The notes below the pieces were generated by a model. It searched no databases. It saw only the letters and a list, made by a program, of their open reading frames with translations, and was not told where the DNA came from. This document shows, one piece after another, positions 28,285 through 37,292 of a stretch of 64,000 nucleotides of DNA. How positions within the stretch are numbered: position 1 is the first letter of the stretch; every line of letters starts with the position of its first letter. The translations under genes and the position numbers were made by a program. The DNA comes from Marinobacter zhejiangensis. GTDB taxonomy: Bacteria > Pseudomonadota > Gammaproteobacteria > Pseudomonadales > Oleiphilaceae. Where the stretch lies: NCBI RefSeq assembly GCF_900114775.1, contig NZ_FOUE01000001.1:558001-622000 (forward strand). Direction: 5' to 3'.

Positions 28285-28317
28285 GGTGGTCCGGGGTAAT
28301 ACCGGGCCACCCTTTTT
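28285..28317 (+). terminator. intrinsic terminator of the alcohol oxidation operon
   Basis: GGTGGTCCGG (28285-28294) pairs imperfectly with CCGGGCCACC (28302-28311), followed by CTTTTT. A second hairpin (GACGGTAA around 28245 with TTACCGTC around 28271) precedes it. It lies between the convergent quinoprotein and ahpF genes. Confidence 0.75.
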
Positions 28318-28326
28318 GCCGCTCGC

Positions 28327-29895
28327 TTATTCTGGAGCCGAGTTTCGGATCAGGTAGTCGAATGCACTCAGCGCCGCCTTGGCGCCCTCACCCATCGAGA
28401 TCACAATCTGCTTGTAAGGCACCGTGGTCGCGTCCCCGGCTGCGAACACCCCGGGTACAGAGGTCTCGCCGCGATCGTTGATGATGATCTCTCCGTGCTG
28501 ACTCAACTCCAGGTCGCCCTTCAGCCACTCGGTGTTAGGCACCAGGCCGATCTGAACGAACACCCCTTCCAGTTCCACCTGATGGCTTTCACCGCTGGCG
28601 CGGTCGGTGTAGCTCAGACCACTGACCTTGCCATCGGTACCGAGGATCTCCGTTGTCTGGGCCGACACGCGAATGTCCACATTGGGCAGGCTGCGCAGCT
28701 TTTTCTGCAACACCTCGTCGGCCCGCATCTGGTCACCGAATTCAATCAGGGTGACGTGGCCGACAATACCGGCCAGGTCGATGGCGGCCTCAACGCCTGA
28801 GTTTCCGCCGCCAATCACCGCCACCCGCTTGCCCTTGAACAGTGGGCCATCGCAGTGGGGGCAGTAAGCCACGCCCTTGTTGCGGTACTCGGCTTCACCG
28901 GGAACACCCAGCTGACGCCACCGGGCTCCGGTGGACAGGATCACGCTACGGGACTTGAGCGTTGCACCATTGGCCAGACGAACCTCGTGGTAGCCACCGG
29001 GCTGTGCCGCCGGTATGAGCTTTTCGGCGCGCTGCAGGTTCATCACATCCACTTCATACTCAGCAACGTGCTGTTCCATCGCCGCCACCAGTTTCGGACC
29101 CTCGGTATAGGGCACCGAGATCAGGTTTTCGATACCCATGGTGTCGCCGACCTGGCCACCGAAACGCTCAGCGGCGATACCGGTTGCGATGCCTTTACGG
29201 GCCGCATAGATGGCCGCTGCGGAGCCGGCCGGACCACCACCGATCACCAGCACTTCAAACGGTGCCTTGGCGTTGATCTTCTCGGCCTCGCGAGCGTCAG
29301 AGTTGGTATCCAGCCTGGCGACGATCTCTTCCAGGGTCATGCGGCCCTGGCCCCAGGGCTGGCCATTAAGGTACACACTCGGTACCGCCATCACTTCCCG
29401 CTGCTCCACCTCATCCTGGAACAGGGCACCGTCGATCGAGGTGTGCCGGATGTTCGGGTTGAGTACGCTCATCAGGTTCAGCGCCTGCACAACGTCCGGG
29501 CAGTTCTGGCAAGACAGGGAGAAGTAGGTTTCAAACTCGAACTCACCGTCCAGGCCCTGCACCTGCTCAATCAGTGCCTGTGCCGCCTTGGAGGGGTGCC
29601 CCCCAACCTGCAGCAACGCCAGCACCAGCGAGGTGAACTCGTGACCCATGGGAATGCCCGCGAAACGAACCCCGATGTCGGTACCCACCCGGTTGATGGC
29701 AAAGGAGGGACGGCGTACGTCGGTGTCCCCGTCTTCACGCACAGTAATCTGCCCGGACAGGGAGGCAATCTCCTGCAACAGGGTATGCAGTTCCCGGGAC
29801 TTGTCACTGTCATCCAGTGCAGCAACCAGCTCAATAGGCTGTTTGACGTTCTCGAGATAGGCTTTCAGTTGATCCTTGAGATTGGCTTCCAACAT
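28327..29895 (-). CDS. ahpF: alkyl hydroperoxide reductase subunit F
   Basis: A 522-residue flavoprotein disulfide reductase that passes NADH electrons to AhpC. The N-terminal domain (1-200) is a tandem thioredoxin fold with active site SCQNCPDVV. The thioredoxin-reductase-like part (about 210-520) has the FAD motif [16 protein letters not shown], redox CxxC in AYCPHCDGP, a second dinucleotide site [19 protein letters not shown] and the closing [15 protein letters not shown]. It lies 214 bases downstream of ahpC on the same strand but is separated by a terminator, so readthrough or its own promoter supplies it. Confidence 0.97.
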   Translation of the reverse strand: MLEANLKDQLKAYLENVKQPIELVAALDDSDKSRELHTLLQEIASLSGQITVREDGDTDVRRPSFAINRVGTDIGVRFAGIPMGHEFTSLVLALLQVGGHPSKAAQALIEQVQGLDGEFEFETYFSLSCQNCPDVVQALNLMSVLNPNIRHTSIDGALFQDEVEQREVMAVPSVYLNGQPWGQGRMTLEEIVARLDTNSDAREAEKINAKAPFEVLVIGGGPAGSAAAIYAARKGIATGIAAERFGGQVGDTMGIENLISVPYTEGPKLVAAMEQHVAEYEVDVMNLQRAEKLIPAAQPGGYHEVRLANGATLKSRSVILSTGARWRQLGVPGEAEYRNKGVAYCPHCDGPLFKGKRVAVIGGGNSGVEAAIDLAGIVGHVTLIEFGDQMRADEVLQKKLRSLPNVDIRVSAQTTEILGTDGKVSGLSYTDRASGESHQVELEGVFVQIGLVPNTEWLKGDLELSQHGEIIINDRGETSVPGVFAAGDATTVPYKQIVISMGEGAKAALSAFDYLIRNSAPE

Positions 29896-30056
29896 GTCGT
29901 TGTCCCCTTATATAGCGGTCCGCATCCGCTGGATACGGTCGTGAAAATGGTCAGTACCTTGAAGTTGTGACTAGGATACGGCGCCACTTCTATTTGATCT
30001 AATTAATTGACGCAAAAAATACCATAGCAATTATCTATAGAAGTTCGTGGCGCCAC

Positions 30057-30085
30057 AAAAAAGGGCCCGCGCTGCGGGCCCTCCT
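30057..30085 (-). terminator. intrinsic terminator after ahpC
   Basis: Read on the minus strand, GGGCCCGC pairs with GCGGGCCC around a 3-base loop and is followed by six T. It lies between ahpC and ahpF and would attenuate ahpF relative to ahpC. Confidence 0.85.
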
Positions 30086-30109
30086 TGCAAGGCAGTATTA
30101 AAACCCGCC

Positions 30110-30679
30110 TTAGATCTTGCCAACCAGGTCCAGGGAAGGAGCCAGAGTCTCCTCGCCTTCTTTCCACTTGGCCGGGCACACTTCACCCGGATGGTTGCGA
30201 ACGTACTGGGCAGCCTTGACCTTACGCATCAGGTCGTCTGCATCACGGCCGATACCTTCGGCGGTGATTTCCATGGCCTGAATCACGCCATCCGGATCGA
30301 TCAGGAAGGTGGCGCGGTCTGCCAGGCCCTGGCCTTCACGCATCACACCAAAGTTGTTGGTGATGGTGCCGGTCTGGTCGCCCACCATGTAGTAGTTGAT
30401 CTTGCCGATGGTGTCGGAAGTGTCGTGCCACGCTTTGTGGGTGAAGTGGGTGTCGGTAGACACAGAGAACACTTCCACGCCCAGCTTCTGCAGCTCTTCG
30501 TACTTGTCAGCAACGTCGCCCAGCTCAGTCGGGCAAACGAAGGTGAAGTCAGCCGGGTAGAAGAAGAAAACGGCCCACTTGCCTTTAACGTTGGCTTCAG
30601 AGATTTCAACGAACTCACCCTGTTTGAAGGCAGTGGCGTTGAACGGTTTGATTTCGCTGTTGATGATACCCATGTCCAA
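30110..30679 (-). CDS. ahpC: alkyl hydroperoxide reductase subunit C (peroxiredoxin)
   Basis: A 189-residue typical 2-Cys peroxiredoxin that reduces hydrogen peroxide, organic hydroperoxides and peroxynitrite in the cytosol. Peroxidatic Cys lies in [16 protein letters not shown] (about residue 49) and the resolving Cys in the [16 protein letters not shown]-terminal segment (about 168). The N-terminus [19 protein letters not shown] matches the E. coli type. Partner ahpF follows. A palindromic OxyR-like site lies about 95-107 bases upstream of the ATG. Confidence 0.98.
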   Translation of the reverse strand: MDMGIINSEIKPFNATAFKQGEFVEISEANVKGKWAVFFFYPADFTFVCPTELGDVADKYEELQKLGVEVFSVSTDTHFTHKAWHDTSDTIGKINYYMVGDQTGTITNNFGVMREGQGLADRATFLIDPDGVIQAMEITAEGIGRDADDLMRKVKAAQYVRNHPGEVCPAKWKEGEETLAPSLDLVGKI

Positions 30680-30771
30680 TAACTCCGATTAGTCAGGTTG
30701 GTTGGTTAACTTGGGTTCTAACCTTAGGCGGTTATCAGAAAAGGCTCAAATTGATAGTTTTTAGGCGACCG

Positions 30772-30786
30772 ATAGGAAATACCTAT
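30772..30786 (-). promoter_or_regulatory. possible OxyR half-site upstream of ahpC
   Basis: ATAGGAAATACCTAT is a near-palindrome close to the ATAGnTnnnAnCTAT consensus of OxyR (one mismatch at the sixth base). A further ATAG lies at 30754-30757 but at 18 rather than 22 bases, so only one half of the usual extended site is convincing. It overlaps the stop of the small lipoprotein gene. Confidence 0.3.
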
Positions 30787-31031
30787 TCGATATCTGACCG
30801 ACCGGCTGGCATCCGCGGAAGCGTTCGCTCCGGCCAGGGTTCGGGTCCATATTTCAGGCACTGAAGGTAGGCCTCCGGGGGCGTAACGAAGCGGCATTCG
30901 TATCGGCGCTGTTCGTCCGCCAAGGACGATATGTCTTTGCCGACACAACCAGCTCCCATCAGGGCAGCCACCCCTATGGCAAAGCCGCCCCAAAGCCCAC
31001 ACCGTCTCAACCGAGCATCCGATCTGTCCAA
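30783..31031 (-). CDS. small lipoprotein, unknown function
   Basis: An 82-residue protein with a hydrophobic stretch and lipobox-like GAGC (IGVAALMGAGCVGKD, Cys about 29), followed by a short basic/proline-rich mature part containing two further cysteines (YECRF, YLQCLKYGPEPW). The TTG start at 31031 is supported by a strong GGGGAGGG seven bases upstream; no in-frame ATG gives an intact signal. It lies just upstream of ahpC on the same strand and 69 bases after the tandem secreted pair. I do not recognise a family. Confidence 0.55.
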   Translation of the reverse strand: MDRSDARLRRCGLWGGFAIGVAALMGAGCVGKDISSLADEQRRYECRFVTPPEAYLQCLKYGPEPWPERTLPRMPAGRSDIE

Positions 31032-31100
31032 CCGGCAGCCCTCCCCGGATTACCCCAACAGGATCACCATACACCCTCAGGCCATCCAATGCTGCCCCCG

Positions 31101-31565
31101 TCAGTCCGCCACCGGAACGGCCTCCGGAGGCAACCCTTGGATATACAAGATCCGTTGCTGAACGCCCCCGGCACAATGAGGCCCACCCAAACCGGTGGTG
31201 CCGTGATACACCTCGACACCGCCCTCATCGTGGTCGTACTTGAGCGGGATGCGAACGGCATGAACTTCCACCGCATAACGGTAAATCCCGTTTGTGAAGC
31301 TCAGTGACCGAGTCATGATCGGCCCCGGTTTGAGCACATTACGGACAATGACCTCGGAACGTGGACGACGCAGTTCCATCTCGGGTGCGGTCAGATCCGC
31401 GCCAAACTGATAGACCAGTTCATTGCCGTCTTCGAGTACCCGAAGCGCCTTGTCGTCGTCGGTCATGCAATAGAACAAAGGCTCATCAGCAGCCAGCACC
31501 GGAGTGGCCGTAACCAATGCAGCCCAGACCAAAGCATTCCATAGCGGTCGTTTCATACCTGTCAT
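31101..31565 (-). CDS. secreted protein of unknown family, tandem paralog B
   Basis: A 154-residue exported protein (signal peptide NALVWAALVTATPVLAA). It shares with the adjacent upstream protein the pattern LFYCMTDDDKALRVL, a following Y-Q-F/Y-G-D/A-D...PE-EL-R block, and a C-terminal conserved cysteine plus QRILYIQGLPP. Two cysteines (about 33 and 131) are conserved between both copies and may form a periplasmic disulfide. The ATG could be 31565 or 31556. Function unknown; the pair probably arose by tandem duplication. Confidence 0.75.
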   Translation of the reverse strand: MTGMKRPLWNALVWAALVTATPVLAADEPLFYCMTDDDKALRVLEDGNELVYQFGADLTAPEMELRRPRSEVIVRNVLKPGPIMTRSLSFTNGIYRYAVEVHAVRIPLKYDHDEGGVEVYHGTTGLGGPHCAGGVQQRILYIQGLPPEAVPVAD

Positions 31566-31572
31566 GCCCCCG

Positions 31573-32046
31573 TTAGCGACCGGATTCCTGGTCCGGAACG
31601 TAACCCCAGGGGCGAATGCCCTCGACGACCAGAAGCCTCTGGACCATGTTCTTGGGGGTGCAGTTCTTGTCTGCCAACATAGACTTGTTCAAAGACACTT
31701 GCACCCCCGCCAAATCCCGATAGTCACCTTCCATCGGGCGATGGGCCTCGACCATAATCTGGTAGTCGTACTGGCCATTACTGAACGTCAAGCTCTGCTG
31801 CCAGGCGGGCCCTGGCAGCAGCACGTTCTGGACTCCGACTTCATCACGCTGGCGACTCAGTTCCAGTTCCGGCGTGTCGATGTCATCACCGTACTGGTAG
31901 ATCAGTGTGTCGCCGTCGGCAAGCAGGCGCAGTTCCTTGCTGTCTTCAGTGATGCAATAGAACAGGGTTTCGGTATCGGCCATCACCGGCAGGGCAGTGG
32001 CAGACAGGATAGCCGAGGCGGTCAAGGCTGTGACTGTGCAGCGCAT
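31573..32046 (-). CDS. secreted protein of unknown family, tandem paralog A
   Basis: A 157-residue exported protein with signal peptide (TASAILSATALPVMA). It parallels the next gene: LFYCITEDSKELRLLADGD, LIYQYGDDIDTPELELSR, and near the end a conserved cysteine followed by VQRLLVVEGIRPWG. The gap to the paralog is 7 bases, so the two are cotranscribed. The beta-rich, two-cysteine layout suggests a small periplasmic domain. I recognise no family. Confidence 0.75.
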   Translation of the reverse strand: MRCTVTALTASAILSATALPVMADTETLFYCITEDSKELRLLADGDTLIYQYGDDIDTPELELSRQRDEVGVQNVLLPGPAWQQSLTFSNGQYDYQIMVEAHRPMEGDYRDLAGVQVSLNKSMLADKNCTPKNMVQRLLVVEGIRPWGYVPDQESGR

Positions 32047-32268
32047 AATTGGGTCCTGAGTCTTTTCAACAACCGGCCAGTCTGATCAAAAATCAGACAA
32101 ATGCCATGAAAAACAGGCACATATCATCAGGGCAAACGACAAAACTCAAACCTATTTCAGGGCTGTAGGTACAAAAACGGACCGTTCATCACCAGTACCG
32201 CAATTTTATTCAATACCCCACCCAACCACTGCTGCAGACTTCGGCCATGGCCAGTAAGGAGGATGACC

Positions 32269-32874
32269 ATGAGCCTGTCCATGATTTTGCCGATGTCGGC
32301 ATTTGCCCTTGCGGCGTCCATTTCACCAGGTCCGGTGAATCTGATGTGCCTGAGCAGCGGTACCCGCTACCGCCTGTCCCAGGGTCTGATTTTCGTCACC
32401 GGCGCTACCCTGGGGTTTATTGCCCTGTTCATCGCCGTCGGCATGGGACTGTATTCGCTATTGGCACTGGTGCCCGGCCTGCAGGACCTGCTGCGCTGGG
32501 GGGGAGTCGCCTTCCTGCTTTACCTGAGCTACCGGCTGGCATTCGATAACGGGGAGTTATCCACAAGCGACAGCAGCCAGGCTCCCGGCTTCATGACCGG
32601 CGCCCTGATGCAATGGCTAAACCCCAAGGCCTGGCTGGCTTCGGCTTCTGGCATAGCCGCCTACACCGATGGCAACAACCTGTCTCAGGTCACGCTGTTT
32701 GCTTCGGTGTACCTGCCCATCTGCTGGCTATCCCTGGGTACCTGGGTCTATGCCGGTGCATTCCTGCGCCGCTACGTCCAACGACCGGTGGTCCTGCGCT
32801 CCGTTAACCGGATACTGGCGGTCTTACTTGCGGCCAGTTGCCTTTACCTCGTTGATAGCGGCCTCTCACCGTGA
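32269..32874 (+). CDS. LysE/RhtB family amino-acid exporter
   Basis: A 201-residue inner membrane protein with about six helices. The family N-terminal motif is clear (FALAASISPGPVNLMCLSSG), followed by a WLNPKAWLASASG segment after helix 3 and the usual C-terminal ILAVLLAASCLYLV. LysE-type carriers export amino acids or derivatives by proton exchange. The ATG at 32269 is taken because AAGGAGG ends 6 bases before it; ATG 32263 abuts the site. Upstream is a 216-base region with a GTCTGAT/ATCAGAC hairpin (32080-32098) and no gene. Confidence 0.9.
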   Translation: MSLSMILPMSAFALAASISPGPVNLMCLSSGTRYRLSQGLIFVTGATLGFIALFIAVGMGLYSLLALVPGLQDLLRWGGVAFLLYLSYRLAFDNGELSTSDSSQAPGFMTGALMQWLNPKAWLASASGIAAYTDGNNLSQVTLFASVYLPICWLSLGTWVYAGAFLRRYVQRPVVLRSVNRILAVLLAASCLYLVDSGLSP

Positions 32875-33004
32875 CACTCTCCACAGGCTGCTATGATTTC
32901 ACTTTATTTCTCAACAACCTGCCCCACTCTTTATCGACGTTTCCGGAAAATTGAGTAAGATAAGGCGACATATTCACTCAGGAAACGGTTGAGAAAGGAG
33001 TCCC

Positions 33005-34303
33005 ATGAAGCGCATTCTGCTCGTTGTTGTTGTCACCCTTGTCGCTGGGCTGGGCCTGGCCTATTACAAGGTCACCAGCTCCGTCAAAGAAGGCCTGGAT
33101 AACGCCAACGCCGCCATGGCAATGATGGGCGCCCGGCTGATCTACGAAGGCGTATCCATCGCCCCCAACGGCGACCTTCAGGTCAGCGGTCTGACCTTCC
33201 TCAGCCCCACTGGCGATAAGCTCAGCATTGATCAGGTCGCCCTGGGCACCGGCAACCCGCTGGATTTGCTCAACTTCACCAGCCAGGTCGAGCAGCGCCA
33301 GATTCCGGAAAAACTCCATGTCCGGATCGACGGTATGGCGGTGGATCTGGATACCCTGCTCGGCGAGAGCGGTAACCCTGCCGAACAGGGCCAGAACGAC
33401 AACCCGCTTCGCCACTTCGAAGCCATCGGCTGCGGGGACCAGCGCTTCTTCAGCGTTCAGGACTGGAAGGCCATGGGGTACACCGAGATGCGCTGGAACG
33501 TGGATTTCGACTACCGGCTTGATCAGGGTGGCGCACGCCTGTTCCTGAATGGCAACCTGGAATCAGAGGATCAGGGCGCCATTCACCTGGATACCGTGTT
33601 CAGCCAGAGCCTGACCGTAAATCACCTGACCTTCTCTCCGGAACTGGTCGAGTCAGTCCGCTTGGTGTCTGCCCGCATCAGCTACCGCGACGATGGCTAC
33701 ATGATGCGTACCCGCGATTTCTGCGCCCGCAAGACCGGTCTGGACAGTGCAGCCTACCGCGACCATCACCTGGCCGCCTGGCGCAACGTCTGGACCAACA
33801 AGCTGGCACTGCTCCCAAGCGACAATGTCCATTCCGTCTATGAGGACTACATCGACAATCCTGGCAACACCATTACCCTGGAGATCGAGCCCTACCCGCC
33901 CCTGGATATGGACGACAACTATCTGAGTTCCAATCCGGAATACCTGACCCAGCGCCTCAACCCGAAAATTGGCAGTGATAACCAGCCGCTGGCAGCCTTC
34001 ACCGTTGCGACGGCAGAGCATAGTGAGAACGCGGAAACCACCGCAACCGCCAACAACCCAAGTGATCGCGAGGCCACCCCTGCGCCTGCAGCCGCCTCCA
34101 CCGGACCGGCCGCGATTACCGTCAGCACCCTGAACCAGCACCTCAATAAAACGGTGGTGCTGACCCTGACAGACGGCCGTATCCTGGATGGTCGTATCCA
34201 GTCCGTCAGCGGTGGCAACCTTCAGCTGCGCCGCCACCTCTATGGCGGCGTGATGGATGTTCCGGTCGAGCTGCGCACCATCCGGGCGGTCCGCTTGCAG
34301 TAA
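33005..34303 (+). CDS. membrane-anchored protein with C-terminal Sm/SH3-like domain, unknown function
   Basis: A 432-residue protein with an N-terminal anchor (ILLVVVVTLVAGLGLAYY). Residues about 45-300 are mixed alpha/beta with AsmA-like beginnings (LIYEGVSIAPNGDLQVSGLT) and a cysteine pair region (EAIGCGDQRFF, RDFCARK). An Ala/Thr/Pro linker (about 335-370) leads to a compact C-terminal beta domain (about 372-432: VVLTLTDGRILDGRIQSVSG then NLQLRRHLYGG) with the look of an Sm/Lsm-type or SH3-like small barrel. The AAAGGAG site is good. I recognise no named family; it sits between two unrelated genes. Confidence 0.65.
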   Translation: MKRILLVVVVTLVAGLGLAYYKVTSSVKEGLDNANAAMAMMGARLIYEGVSIAPNGDLQVSGLTFLSPTGDKLSIDQVALGTGNPLDLLNFTSQVEQRQIPEKLHVRIDGMAVDLDTLLGESGNPAEQGQNDNPLRHFEAIGCGDQRFFSVQDWKAMGYTEMRWNVDFDYRLDQGGARLFLNGNLESEDQGAIHLDTVFSQSLTVNHLTFSPELVESVRLVSARISYRDDGYMMRTRDFCARKTGLDSAAYRDHHLAAWRNVWTNKLALLPSDNVHSVYEDYIDNPGNTITLEIEPYPPLDMDDNYLSSNPEYLTQRLNPKIGSDNQPLAAFTVATAEHSENAETTATANNPSDREATPAPAAASTGPAAITVSTLNQHLNKTVVLTLTDGRILDGRIQSVSGGNLQLRRHLYGGVMDVPVELRTIRAVRLQ

Positions 34304-34318
34304 GCTGCCCGGCGGCCA

Positions 34319-35152
34319 CTACCGTTTGAGTACCGACTGCCGGTATTGATTCGGAGTGGCCGCCACCAGCCGTTTGAAGGTGCGCTGGAAGTGGGGCTGG
34401 TCGGTAAAACCGGCGTTCAGTGCCGCTTCCGCAATGGGGGTGCCACGTTTGAGCTCCTGCTGCCCGAGCTGGACCCGGCGATTGATCAGGTAGGCGTGGG
34501 GCGTGAGCCCGAAGTGCTGGCGAAAGGCCCGAATCAGATGGCTGGCGCTGTACCCTGAACGTTCACACAGCGCATCCAGAGAGACCTCCTCGGCCACATT
34601 CTCGTCGAGATACGTCGCCAGCGCCAAGATCCCTTCCGGGGTCCTGGCCGATGACTGAACCGGCTGCCCGGCCAGTTCCTGCATCAAACCGGACAGGTAT
34701 TCCACCACTTCGGTCTGCTTGTCCAGCAGGTCCCGCTGCGGGTCCAACAGGCAATCCGCCATCTGGCAATAACCTTCATACCACAGCGGCGCGGTGACCA
34801 TCGGGGTGGCGATATCCTGCCATTCGGCGGTACCGAGCACGCCCGCATCAACCCGTAACCGGGTCAGCCAGTCGGTATCCACATACAACATCAGGTAGGA
34901 CCAGGGCTGGTCATCAATGGGGTTACAGGCGTGGACCCAGTCCGGGTTCATCAGCACTAGGGTGCCGGTACGGACATGGTAGCGGTCGTCCCGATAGACA
35001 AACGTACTCTCGCCACCAGTGATGGCCCCGATGGACCACTGGGTATGACTGTGGGGGGCATAACAGACCTTACGACCGTCCTGGACTTTGCGCAGCTCCA
35101 CATGGGGCATGCGATCGTCACGCCAGAACACCGGCTTATTTGAATCCATCAT
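34319..35152 (-). CDS. AraC family regulator, cupin type
   Basis: A 277-residue regulator. The N-terminal cupin domain contains CYAPHSHTQWSIGAITGG and LMNPDWVHACNP. The C-terminal DNA-binding part (about 175-275) has two helix-turn-helix motifs (SLDALCERSGYSASHLIRAF and IAEAALNAGFTDQPHFQRTF) and ends RLVAATPNQYRQS. This class commonly controls a LysE-family exporter gene; two lie in the window, at 32269 and 41702, neither directly adjacent. Target unknown. Confidence 0.9.
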   Translation of the reverse strand: MMDSNKPVFWRDDRMPHVELRKVQDGRKVCYAPHSHTQWSIGAITGGESTFVYRDDRYHVRTGTLVLMNPDWVHACNPIDDQPWSYLMLYVDTDWLTRLRVDAGVLGTAEWQDIATPMVTAPLWYEGYCQMADCLLDPQRDLLDKQTEVVEYLSGLMQELAGQPVQSSARTPEGILALATYLDENVAEEVSLDALCERSGYSASHLIRAFRQHFGLTPHAYLINRRVQLGQQELKRGTPIAEAALNAGFTDQPHFQRTFKRLVAATPNQYRQSVLKR

Positions 35153-35200
35153 GGTCGGCTCATCCTTTACTCAGGCTGCATCCTGCCAGATTACCATGGC

Positions 35201-36055
35201 TCAGCCCGTCTGTGTCGGGTGCCGCTGCCAGCAGGTCAGCCGCACCTCCACGGTGACGGTCAGCTCCGTCAACGCCGCCGCCCTCGCCCTTCCTTCTGGT
35301 TTCGCCCGGTACAGGTGGGGAGTCATCGCCAGCAAATCGGCAATGGCGCCAGCGTCGGTCAGTGTCAGATCAAAGCGTACAATCTCTGTGCTGGTGAGCC
35401 GAAACCCTTCCGGCTCGACATTATCCACAGCCGGTTTCGACCTGAGTTCTGGGTAGACAATCTCCCGCAGCTCCCTCAGATGATCCGGGCCCGCATCCAC
35501 CTGAACCAGCAAGCCACCAGGCTTCAGCACCCGGGCAAACTCCTGGTACACCGGAAAACCGAACAGGCACAACAGCCGGTCCAGGGATGCCGCTTCCACC
35601 GGCAGGTTGGCATTACTGCCCACCACCCACGCGGTGCGTTTGTCCTGTTTTGCCGCCGCCAGCACCGCCCACTTGGAGATATCCAGCCCCAGCAGCGCCA
35701 GTTCGGGCCCGCTTTCCGCGGCTTCGGCCAGCTGTCGCAGGTAATAGCCTTCGCCACAACCGGCATCGAGACAGCTCAGGGTGTTATCGGGTGTGGCCGC
35801 CAGCACCCGTCGGTTCACCGCTTCGGCAATCGGCTGGTAATGACCGGCATTGAGAAAGCGACGCCGGGCCGCCACCATGTCCTTGCTGTCACCGGGGTCG
35901 CGGGAACGCTTGTTCTGCACCGGCAGGAGATGGAGATAGCCCTGGCGGGCCTGGTCAAAGCTATGGCCAGCCGGGCACCGCCAGCTGACACCCTCACGGG
36001 ACAGGGGGTCGCCATCCAGTGGGCAGGTAAGGGCTTGGAAGGGGGTAACAGTCAT
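35201..36055 (-). CDS. rlmA: 23S rRNA (guanine-N1)-methyltransferase RlmA-like
   Basis: A 284-residue SAM-dependent methyltransferase. An N-terminal zinc-ribbon-like segment (LTCPLDGDPL and WRCPAGHSFDQARQGYLHLL) precedes family motif QNKRSRDPGDSKDMVAARR and a Rossmann core with motif I LDAGCGEGYYLRQL (about 94-107). RlmA methylates N1 of a hairpin guanine in 23S rRNA (G745 in E. coli) or the related tylosin/mycinamicin-resistance site. The N-terminus MTVTPFQALTCP is canonical. It is a single gene between AraC and the DCC protein. Confidence 0.92.
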   Translation of the reverse strand: MTVTPFQALTCPLDGDPLSREGVSWRCPAGHSFDQARQGYLHLLPVQNKRSRDPGDSKDMVAARRRFLNAGHYQPIAEAVNRRVLAATPDNTLSCLDAGCGEGYYLRQLAEAAESGPELALLGLDISKWAVLAAAKQDKRTAWVVGSNANLPVEAASLDRLLCLFGFPVYQEFARVLKPGGLLVQVDAGPDHLRELREIVYPELRSKPAVDNVEPEGFRLTSTEIVRFDLTLTDAGAIADLLAMTPHLYRAKPEGRARAAALTELTVTVEVRLTCWQRHPTQTG

Positions 36056-36109
36056 GGCTTCGCCGGGTCAATGTCTGGGGCGCTCAGGATACCGGGGAAC
36101 GCCCCAAGG

Positions 36110-36517
36110 TCAAAACCGCTCGTTGCCCGGCTGTTTCAGGTTGTTGATTTTGCGCTTGCCCAGCAGTTTCAGCAGCAGGTTACGAGCCCATCGCAGGATG
36201 GGATAAGCCACCGCTGACAACCGGGGCGACCGGAACATCCAGTAATTCAACCGGTTGAGCACACCGGAGCGACTGCTGATCAACGCCAGCGCATGAATGG
36301 CATCGGCGCCGTAGTACAGCTGTCCGTCGAGTTTCAGCACCATGCCCTGATCGATATCGAGGCCCCGTGCGGTAATTTCAGCCATTACCTCGCTGTCTTC
36401 CCGCGCATCCACCAGCCGCAAGGTACCGATGTCCTTGCGGATTCGCACCACCCGGCAATAGTTATCACAAGCCGGGCACTCCTTGTCGTAGACCAGCAGA
36501 ACCTCAGGGGCGGTCAT
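36110..36517 (-). CDS. DCC1-like thiol-disulfide oxidoreductase family protein (DUF393)
   Basis: A 135-residue DUF393 protein. It has the thioredoxin-like start VLLVYDKECPACDNYCRVV with a CxxC motif, a DAREDSEVMAEI segment, and YYGADAIHALALIS typical of the family. The C-terminus is basic. Start 36517 overlaps the stop of the GST gene by ATGA, so the two are coupled. The frame extends to 36628 but only into GST coding sequence. Redox partner unknown. Confidence 0.88.
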   Translation of the reverse strand: MTAPEVLLVYDKECPACDNYCRVVRIRKDIGTLRLVDAREDSEVMAEITARGLDIDQGMVLKLDGQLYYGADAIHALALISSRSGVLNRLNYWMFRSPRLSAVAYPILRWARNLLLKLLGKRKINNLKQPGNERF

Positions 36518-37266
36518 ACGCTCAGGATGCCTTTTCGGGGGCGTTCGCTGCCATAGCTCTGGGCGCTGATGGGCGCCCCGGCGTCCTGCAGGGCCTCGCG
36601 GTGCTGAGGAATGGCGGTGCGCATACAAAGTTCCTCATAAGGCCGCAGGGCCGAGAAGCAGGGCAACGCCAGGGTCCGGGTCACAAACGCCGCCGTGCGT
36701 GGCCAACGCGCTTCATCAAAGGGGTAGCGGGCAAACTGCAGGTTCCGGAAAAACGACGCCAGCGCGATATCCGCGGTCGACAGCGCACCCAGCACCGCCC
36801 CCGTCTCGGGTAGCTGGCTCTCAAGGAAGTCAAAGACCTGGGGCAAGTCCTGCTCTGCAGTCTGCCGCAGAACGGCCTCATCAGGACTGTTCCCCCACAC
36901 AAATCGGTTGATCACCACCTGATTGTAGTAGCGCCAGATAAACACCTCTCCCATCACCGAGTCGGCATATTCCTCCAGCCAGCGGGCGCGGGCTCTGTCG
37001 GCCGCAGCGGTCGGCAGCAGGGGCGGCTCCGGGTACTGTTCGTTGAGGTACTCGATAATGACGCTGGAATCCAGCACGGTGTTGTCGCCGTCAATCAGCA
37101 CCGGGATACGGCGGGCCGGATTCAGCTCGGTAAACGCGTCATTGCCGAAAAAGGGCACGATGGGGTCGATCTGATACGGAATCCCTTTGAACTCCAGTAC
37201 CGCCAGGACTTTCCGAACGTAGGGCGACAGGTAGGAACCGATCACCAGGGCGGGTTGTTTCATCAA
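36514..37266 (-). CDS. glutathione S-transferase family protein
   Basis: A 250-residue cytosolic GST-like protein. The N-terminal thioredoxin fold includes SYLSPYVRKVLAVLEFKGIPYQ (cut to SYLSPYVRKVLAVLE here), the cis-proline segment RRIPVLIDGD and glutathione-contacting DSSVIIEYLNEQYPEPPL. An all-helical C-terminal domain follows (about 90-235). The catalytic Ser or Tyr is probably the Ser of SPYVRK. It is coupled with the downstream DCC-family gene. Substrate unknown. Confidence 0.9.
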   Translation of the reverse strand: MMKQPALVIGSYLSPYVRKVLAVLEFKGIPYQIDPIVPFFGNDAFTELNPARRIPVLIDGDNTVLDSSVIIEYLNEQYPEPPLLPTAAADRARARWLEEYADSVMGEVFIWRYYNQVVINRFVWGNSPDEAVLRQTAEQDLPQVFDFLESQLPETGAVLGALSTADIALASFFRNLQFARYPFDEARWPRTAAFVTRTLALPCFSALRPYEELCMRTAIPQHREALQDAGAPISAQSYGSERPRKGILSV

Positions 37267-37292
37267 GCACTCTCCTGTTCTAAAGCCGCCGG

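Noticed and set aside
28855..29970. 371-residue plus-strand frame
   Set aside because: Antisense to ahpF.
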